From: Eublepharis macularius
Lineage: Eukaryota > Chordata > Lepidosauria > Squamata > Eublepharidae
Reading direction: 5' to 3'
NCBI RefSeq assembly: GCF_028583425.1
Contig: NC_072801.1
Coordinates: forward strand, 66,479,766-66,543,765
Length of the DNA stretch: 64,000 nucleotides
This document shows positions 59,505-64,000 of this stretch, piece by piece. The position numbers and the translations under genes were made by a program. The notes below the pieces were generated by a model. That model saw only the letters and a list, made by a program, of their open reading frames with translations, made no database searches and was not told where the DNA came from. The first letter of the stretch is position 1. Each line of letters begins with the position of its first letter.

Positions 59505-59645
59505 AGCCATGTTAGTCTGTCCGTAGTAGTAGAAAAGAGCAAGAGACCAGTAGCACCTATAAAGCTAACAAAATTTATTGTAGGGTATGAGCTTTCGTGA
59601 GACACAGCTCACTTCTTCAGATACAGCTAGAACGTGAGTCCATCT
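59505..59645 (-). mobile_element. Interspersed retroposon, variant of the 1014-type family
   Basis: GACCAGTAGCACCTATAAAG, AAATTTATTGTAGGGTATGA and GCTTTCGTGAGACACAGCTC mirror the 63277 copy in reverse. The variant reads GAGACACAGCTC where the other subfamily reads GAATCACAGTTC. Confidence 0.65.
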
Positions 59646-60616
59646 GTCTATCCAAGATACAAGTTTTTATATATATATAAATGGCATGCAAGTAAAAAAA
59701 ATACAGCGATGGACCAGCTTCTCTTCATCTAAAGCTGAGACTTCATTGTCTTCTATAAAACGTACAAGGTTTGTATTTTTAACCATATCTCAAAACTGAA
59801 TTCAAAAGCACAATTTGATTTCCTAAAAACGAATGTGTCAAAGATGGCCAAGATTTAAATATATACAAACATGTTCCAGTCCAGTCCAAAAGGCAGGTGG
59901 TTCATTCCCACAAGGTCTCTCGTTATATTAATCTGGTTTAATTTCTTCAGACTTTCACCAGCTTTTTACGCTGGAGAAACAGGAAGGAAGTGTCCCTCTT
60001 GGCTACCAAAAAAGTCTATACTGGAGATCATGGGACAGGCATGTACCGAAAATATGTGGGATGGAGGCTATAGAAAGGGGAGAAATTAGGCCATGCTAAG
60101 TGAAAAAGCAGGCTGGATCCAACACAATGCCATTTTTGTATGTATCAAATTAGAGTTGCTAGCCCAACTCCAAGTTGCATTTCGTGGTGGAGACTTCAAA
60201 AAGGCATTGCAGGATGCCACTCCATCACTTTTGACTAGGAACACGGAAGTGACATCAGTACAAAAACTATAGAGATTGGGAAGATTCCTAGAGCGTCGGT
60301 GCATTGCACCAATGTCACTTTCGGGTTCCAGCCAAAAGTGACATCTCAGCATTGTGCAACATTGTCCCCCTCCTTCCATTTCCACCCCCATCGCTACACT
60401 GAGCGCGAGTGGGGGACAGGAAGTAGTGGTGGGAGTTTGCTCGCTTTAAGCAAGCAAATGCCCCCCCCCCCCTTGTCAAAGACAGAGTGTTAATTTTTGC
60501 CATGGTGTGGGGGAGGTGGCTGTTGGGGGGTGGCTGTTGTGCAGCAAGTCTGAGGAATTTCTTCCTTTGAAGATTTGTGCAGTTATTTTTGTGGCTGTTG
60601 CAATCGGGAGTCCCTG

Positions 60617-61057
60617 CTACATAAAATTCCCCTCTTCAAAATGGACAGGCCACCCTGACGAGTCGCAGCTAATCAGGATGTGTCTTTGGCCCATGTGGGC
60701 CCAGTAGGAACACTGGCCACGTTTGGTCCTCTGCAGCTTGCATGTGGTTACAGATACCTGTGCCTTGCTGACCCGTAAGGCCCGGCGGTAGTGGGCACCA
60801 GCCTTGTTGCAGATGTCCTTCAGCTCGTTCCGAGGAATGTGGACGAAGCTGTTGGTATCTTTGCAAGGCCTTGTCATTCCTCTTCGTAGCATCATGACCC
60901 CACAGTAGTCTTGCCCCGCATTGGTCCGGGGGAAGTCAAGATGCTGCCTCAGCAACTTCTCATGGCGAGGATTCTGGGGAGAGACATAGTTCACAGCCAG
61001 AAAGGAAACCGAGAGGATCAGCATCAGGGCTTTGCTTCCCTTCAGAATGAGCGCCAT
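60617..61057 (-). CDS. Secreted RNase A superfamily protein (angiogenin-like), copy 2
   Basis: The 146-residue frame has a signal peptide (MALILKGSKALMLILSVSFL). The helix-1 catalytic His is in LLRQHLDFPR, the Lys in PCKDTNSFVH and the C-terminal His in WPVHFEE, so all three catalytic residues are kept. Six cysteines (DYC, RPC, DIC, TTC, GQC, ISC) predict three disulphides. The ATG has a good context (GCCATGG) and follows a likely acceptor (TGTTGCAG) by about 20 bases, matching the 5'-UTR intron of the family. The signature is CKxxNSF, with Ser for Thr, a milder change than Ile in the neighbour. It shares strand and layout with the gene at 55789, from which it is well diverged, so the duplication is old. 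Confidence 0.93.
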   Translation of the reverse strand: MALILKGSKALMLILSVSFLAVNYVSPQNPRHEKLLRQHLDFPRTNAGQDYCGVMMLRRGMTRPCKDTNSFVHIPRNELKDICNKAGAHYRRALRVSKAQVSVTTCKLQRTKRGQCSYWAHMGQRHILISCDSSGWPVHFEEGNFM

Positions 61058-61139
61058 GGCTGAACTTTGTGGACTCTGCAACAGGAACAAGGAACAAATA
61101 GGTTAAAGCAGGCCTCTACCGATTATTGCTCCCCACCAC

Positions 61140-61380
61140 TCAAGCTGAACACAGCATAGGTTGCCAGGCTCCAGGTGGTGGCTGGAGACCTCCCAGAATT
61201 ACAACTGATCTTCAGGTGACGGACATCAGTTCCCGTGGAGAAAACAGCTGCGTTGGAGAGTGGACTCTATGGCATTATACTCCACTGAAGTGCCTCTTCT
61301 TCCCAAACCCCACCATCCCAAGGCTCCACCCCCAAAATCTCCTGGAATTTCCCAAACCCAGACCTGGCAACCCTACATTC
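61140..61380 (-). repeat. Lizard repeat 'TTCCTGGAGATTTGGGGGT' family, reverse
   Basis: GGTTGCCAGGCTCCAGGTGG, GAGACCTCCCAGAATTACAA and AAATCTCCTGGAATTTCCCA are the reverse of the 59030 copy. It is nearly complete, ending GGCAACCCT. Confidence 0.65.
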
Positions 61381-61556
61381 ATCTAAAATACTCGATGAGC
61401 TCCATTCTGTTCTTAACAGAAGTGGGAAGTTTGTCAATTCCTGGGAAGTTGTCATACACAGCTATTGGTCTATTTTTTGCTTGATGGGCTCCTAGTCACG
61501 CAGATTTGCATTTAGAATCAATTTATCTAGTGATACAAAATTGTAAGCCATACTAA

Positions 61557-61755
61557 GTGATAGCCCAGGTGAGCCTGATCTGATCAGATCTCAGAAGCTA
61601 AGCAGGCCCATCCTTGGTTAGTAATTGGTATGGGAGACCTCCAACGAAGACCAGGGCTGCAGAGGCAGGCAATGGCAAACCACCTCTGTTAGTCTCTTGC
61701 CATGAAAACCCCACCTTAAGTCAGCTGTGACTTCAGGGCACTCTCCACCACACAA
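61557..61755 (+). mobile_element. 5S rRNA-derived SINE
   Basis: GATAGCCCAGGTGAGCCTGA, TGATCAGATCTCAGAAGCTA, AGCAGGCCCATCCTTGGTTA and GGTATGGGAGACCTCCAACG keep most of the 5S promoter region. The tail is CTCTTGCCATGAAAACCCCA and GTGACTTCAGGGCACTCTCC. Confidence 0.85.
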
Positions 61756-61819
61756 AATTGTAAAACAGACCCAAACTTAGAGCTAAGAGGAGGATACAAT
61801 CCCTAGGCCCACAACATAC

Positions 61820-62020
61820 AGTTGCTAACCTCCTGGTGGGCCCTGGAGTTCTCTCAGTTGATCTCCAGACTACAGGGATCCGTTCCCCTGGAGAAAATGG
61901 CAGCTTTGGAGGGCAGACCCTATGGCATGCTATAGAATTTAGGTGAAATCCTTCCGCAAATTCTACTTCTCGATAGGCACTTCTATGAATCGCCAAGAAT
62001 TTCCCAGGTCGGAGTTGGAA
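61820..62020 (-). repeat. Lizard repeat 'TTCCTGGAGATTTGGGGGT' family, reverse, diverged
   Basis: GTTGCTAACCTCCTGGTGGG, GATCTCCAGACTACAGGGAT and GAGAAAATGGCAGCTTTGGA follow the family order. The 3' part is altered. Confidence 0.55.
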
Positions 62021-62542
62021 ACTCTAAGATACATGATTCAGCAGCTTTTCTGATGCGAATCTGGATTTTGTCAGGGCCTGAATAGGAGTCCCCATCATGT
62101 CTTTCCTTAGAAATTAGCTGATGGAAGAGAGCTCTAAAGGGCACATGAACAGTAGATTCAGGCTGCATGATGCCTAATGGTGACTGCCCAGGACAGACTG
62201 GGAAATTAAAATGGACCAGAAACAATCTGAGTGATCCTTGAGATGCTACAAACCAATCCTGCAGGGGCCACGCAGCTCAGACCTGGCCAGTGACACCAAA
62301 GATAGATGTTCGCTCACACATGGCCTTTTTCTGTACCACTGGAGGCAATGTATGAGTGGACATCCATCATTGGGGCCCCTGGCAAGGTCAGAGCTGAATG
62401 CACCCTCAAGCACTGGCAGAGCTTCTGGGCCCTGTTTCCTCCTAGCTACCCAGAGCCCTCCAGAGCAGTGGCCCACCGGGAACTTTCCACGTTCAGTGAC
62501 CCCTGGGACTGCCTCTAGCCCCATTGCAATGGCTCTTCAGTA

Positions 62543-62665
62543 CAGAACAGTATCTGAAGAAGGAGCTTTGGCTCTCGAAAGCTCCTACCCAGGAAGTCTC
62601 AGTCTTTGAAGGTGCTACTGGGCCAGAATCTTGCTCTTCAACTGCAGACCAACAGGGTTACCCCC
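62543..62665 (+). mobile_element. Interspersed retroposon, 1014-type family
   Basis: GTATCTGAAGAAGGAGCTTT, GCTCTCGAAAGCTCCTACCC, AAGGTGCTACTGGGCCAGAA and CTGCAGACCAACAGGGTTAC follow the family order and include its terminal phrase. Confidence 0.65.
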
Positions 62666-63109
62666 CTGAAACTATTCTACAAAGTCAACACTAGATGGCA
62701 GCCGAGGACAAGGAATGGGACCTTGCAGAGCAGAGACTGGAGAGAACAAATTGGTTTTTGTTTTGGAAGACTGTTGTATGAAGAGATGCAAAGGCGGGTG
62801 GAGCTTCCGGACCTTAAATAATACAGAAGAGGGCCTTTCAACAGATGCTGCTTGATTAGAAAAGCTGCACTGGCTGCATTTTTCCCTTCCTCCCCCAAGC
62901 CTGAAAGGCCTCGGGTTGTGTTGTGCTCCGTCGCTTATGGTGTCCCAATAGAGGGGGAAAGACAAGAACAAAGAATACATGGATCTGTCAAGTCCAGTAT
63001 TGTCTACACTGCCTGGCAGGAGCTGTCCAGGAACTCAAGCAGAGGCCCTTCACGTTACGTCCTGCTTGACCCTCTTTTAAAACTGGAAGCCCCAGGGACC
63101 GAAGCGGGG

Positions 63110-63172
63110 CCCTTCTGCATGCAAAGCGGATGCCCTGCTGCTGAGCCACAGCCCTTTCCCGACACATTCTTG
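63110..63172 (-). mobile_element. tRNA-like SINE head, reverse
   Basis: GCCCTTCTGCATGCAAAGCG and GCCCTGCTGCTGAGCCACAG are the reverse of a tRNA-type head (GCTGTGGCTCAGCAGCAGGG). It belongs to the 46164-type SINE and is only a fragment. Confidence 0.55.
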
Positions 63173-63174
63173 CC

Positions 63175-63515
63175 TTCATTTATTTATATTCCGCTTTTCA
63201 CCCCAGTTGGGACTCAAAGCGGTTTAGAACATACACCCTCCTCCTCTCCTCCGTTCTCTCACAACAACTATCCTGTATCAAAGCTGTATCTGAAGAAACG
63301 AGCTGTGACTCACGAAAGCTCATACCCTACCACAAATTTTGTTAGTCTTGCTCTTTTCTACAACAACTATCCTGTGAGGTAGGCTAGGCTGAGAGAGGGT
63401 GACCATCCCAAGATCCCCCAGCAAGCTTCTAAGGTAGAAGTGGGGATTCGAACCAGGGTCTCCCAGGATCCTAGTCCAACACCATATCTACTATATCACA
63501 CCAGCTGACTTAAAG
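63175..63515 (-). mobile_element. tRNA-derived SINE split by a younger retroposon
   Basis: The tRNA-like head lies at 63376-63515 in reverse (GATTCGAACCAGGGTCTCCC). The 3' end lies at 63175-63260 (TATTCCGCTTTTCACCCCAG, CAAAGCGGTTTAGAAC). The two halves are one SINE interrupted at 63277-63359. Confidence 0.8.
63277..63359 (+). mobile_element. 1014-type retroposon nested in a SINE, 16-bp target duplication
   Basis: ACAACAACTATCCTGT occurs at 63261-63276 and 63360-63375, directly outside the element. The insert carries ATCTGAAGAAACGAGCTGTG, CGAAAGCTCATACCCTACCA and TTGTTAGTCTTGCTC. Confidence 0.85.
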
Positions 63516-64000
63516 CAGTTTGGGAACTGCCCAGGGGGGAGAGTTAACCTCACCTTTTCCACCACAGCCCTGATACATACCAAAATGTCACAGTCGCCCC
63601 TGTCGCGTCTGTTTTGATGCTGAACATCATGTGTGAGAATGCCAGTTAGCAACATAAAGTACCCCTACAGCCCCACATCTGCCCTCTAAAGATGACCCAT
63701 CATTCCCGTTGGAGTCCAGACCGCATTTGGGGACCAGTCCAGTCTTGCACTGTGACAGAAGCGTGCCCTGACTTTGACGCCCCAAATCATCCCCCTGCCA
63801 ATTTTGACTTCGCCCCAAATAGCATCATCCACACAGCTATCCGCCTTAACACCAGCTTACCTCCATGTTCATCCAAGCAGAGGATACAGTTGCCTGCAGA
63901 GCCAAAAATCTTTCACATTTCCTTTCCTTTCCAGGACCCCTTATAAAGAGCCCAGCCAGGTGCTGCCAAGAGATTAGCACCGATCACATGGAAGGGGATA

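Noticed and set aside
62852-63382. 176-codon plus-strand frame
   Set aside because: It crosses a tRNA SINE, a nested retroposon and their target duplications, so it is not a host gene.

Overview
The window looks like nuclear DNA of a squamate reptile, most likely a lizard. It carries type-2 vomeronasal receptor (V2R) genes. It also carries tRNA-derived SINEs, a Bov-B-like SINE tail, 5S rRNA-derived SINEs, L1- and CR1/L2-type LINE ends, a Penelope-like element and many hairpin MITEs. No species is claimed.

Layout, left to right: (1) 1-7634 holds exons 4 to 1 of a V2R gene on the minus strand. All four exons are open and in phase, and exons 5-6 lie beyond the left edge. (2) 7635-17031 is repeat-dominated: a Ty3/gypsy fossil, L1-type 3' sequence, a hAT-type MITE with perfect target duplications and a Penelope-like element that still encodes a GIY-YIG domain. 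(3) 17032-25369 is a second, complete six-exon V2R on the same strand. It is a pseudogene, with frame damage in exons 2 and 3 and a stop in exon 6. Its introns hold a minisatellite and several MITEs. (4) 25370-28709 has repeats and no recognised gene. (5) 28710-35134 is SLC39A2 (ZIP2), four coding exons, minus strand. (6) 35135-40158 is intergenic. (7) 40159-54131 is METTL17, fourteen coding exons, minus strand, with a GC-AG first intron and a promoter rich in CCAAT boxes. (8) 55789-61057 holds two RNase A superfamily genes, both minus strand and intact. (9) 61058-64000 is repeats.

The order RNase A genes - METTL17 - SLC39A2 matches human chromosome 14q11.2, so this half is a conserved syntenic block. 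On the SLC39A2 side the block gives way to a V2R cluster. The genes do not form one pathway: V2Rs serve chemosensation, ZIP2 imports zinc, METTL17 is a mitochondrial ribosome assembly factor, and the RNases are secreted. The two V2R copies come from one duplication, so each gives an empty-site reference for insertions in the other. That comparison yields the most unusual observation: a LINE-type insertion that struck exactly at a V2R 5' splice site, with the target duplication rebuilding the splice donor.
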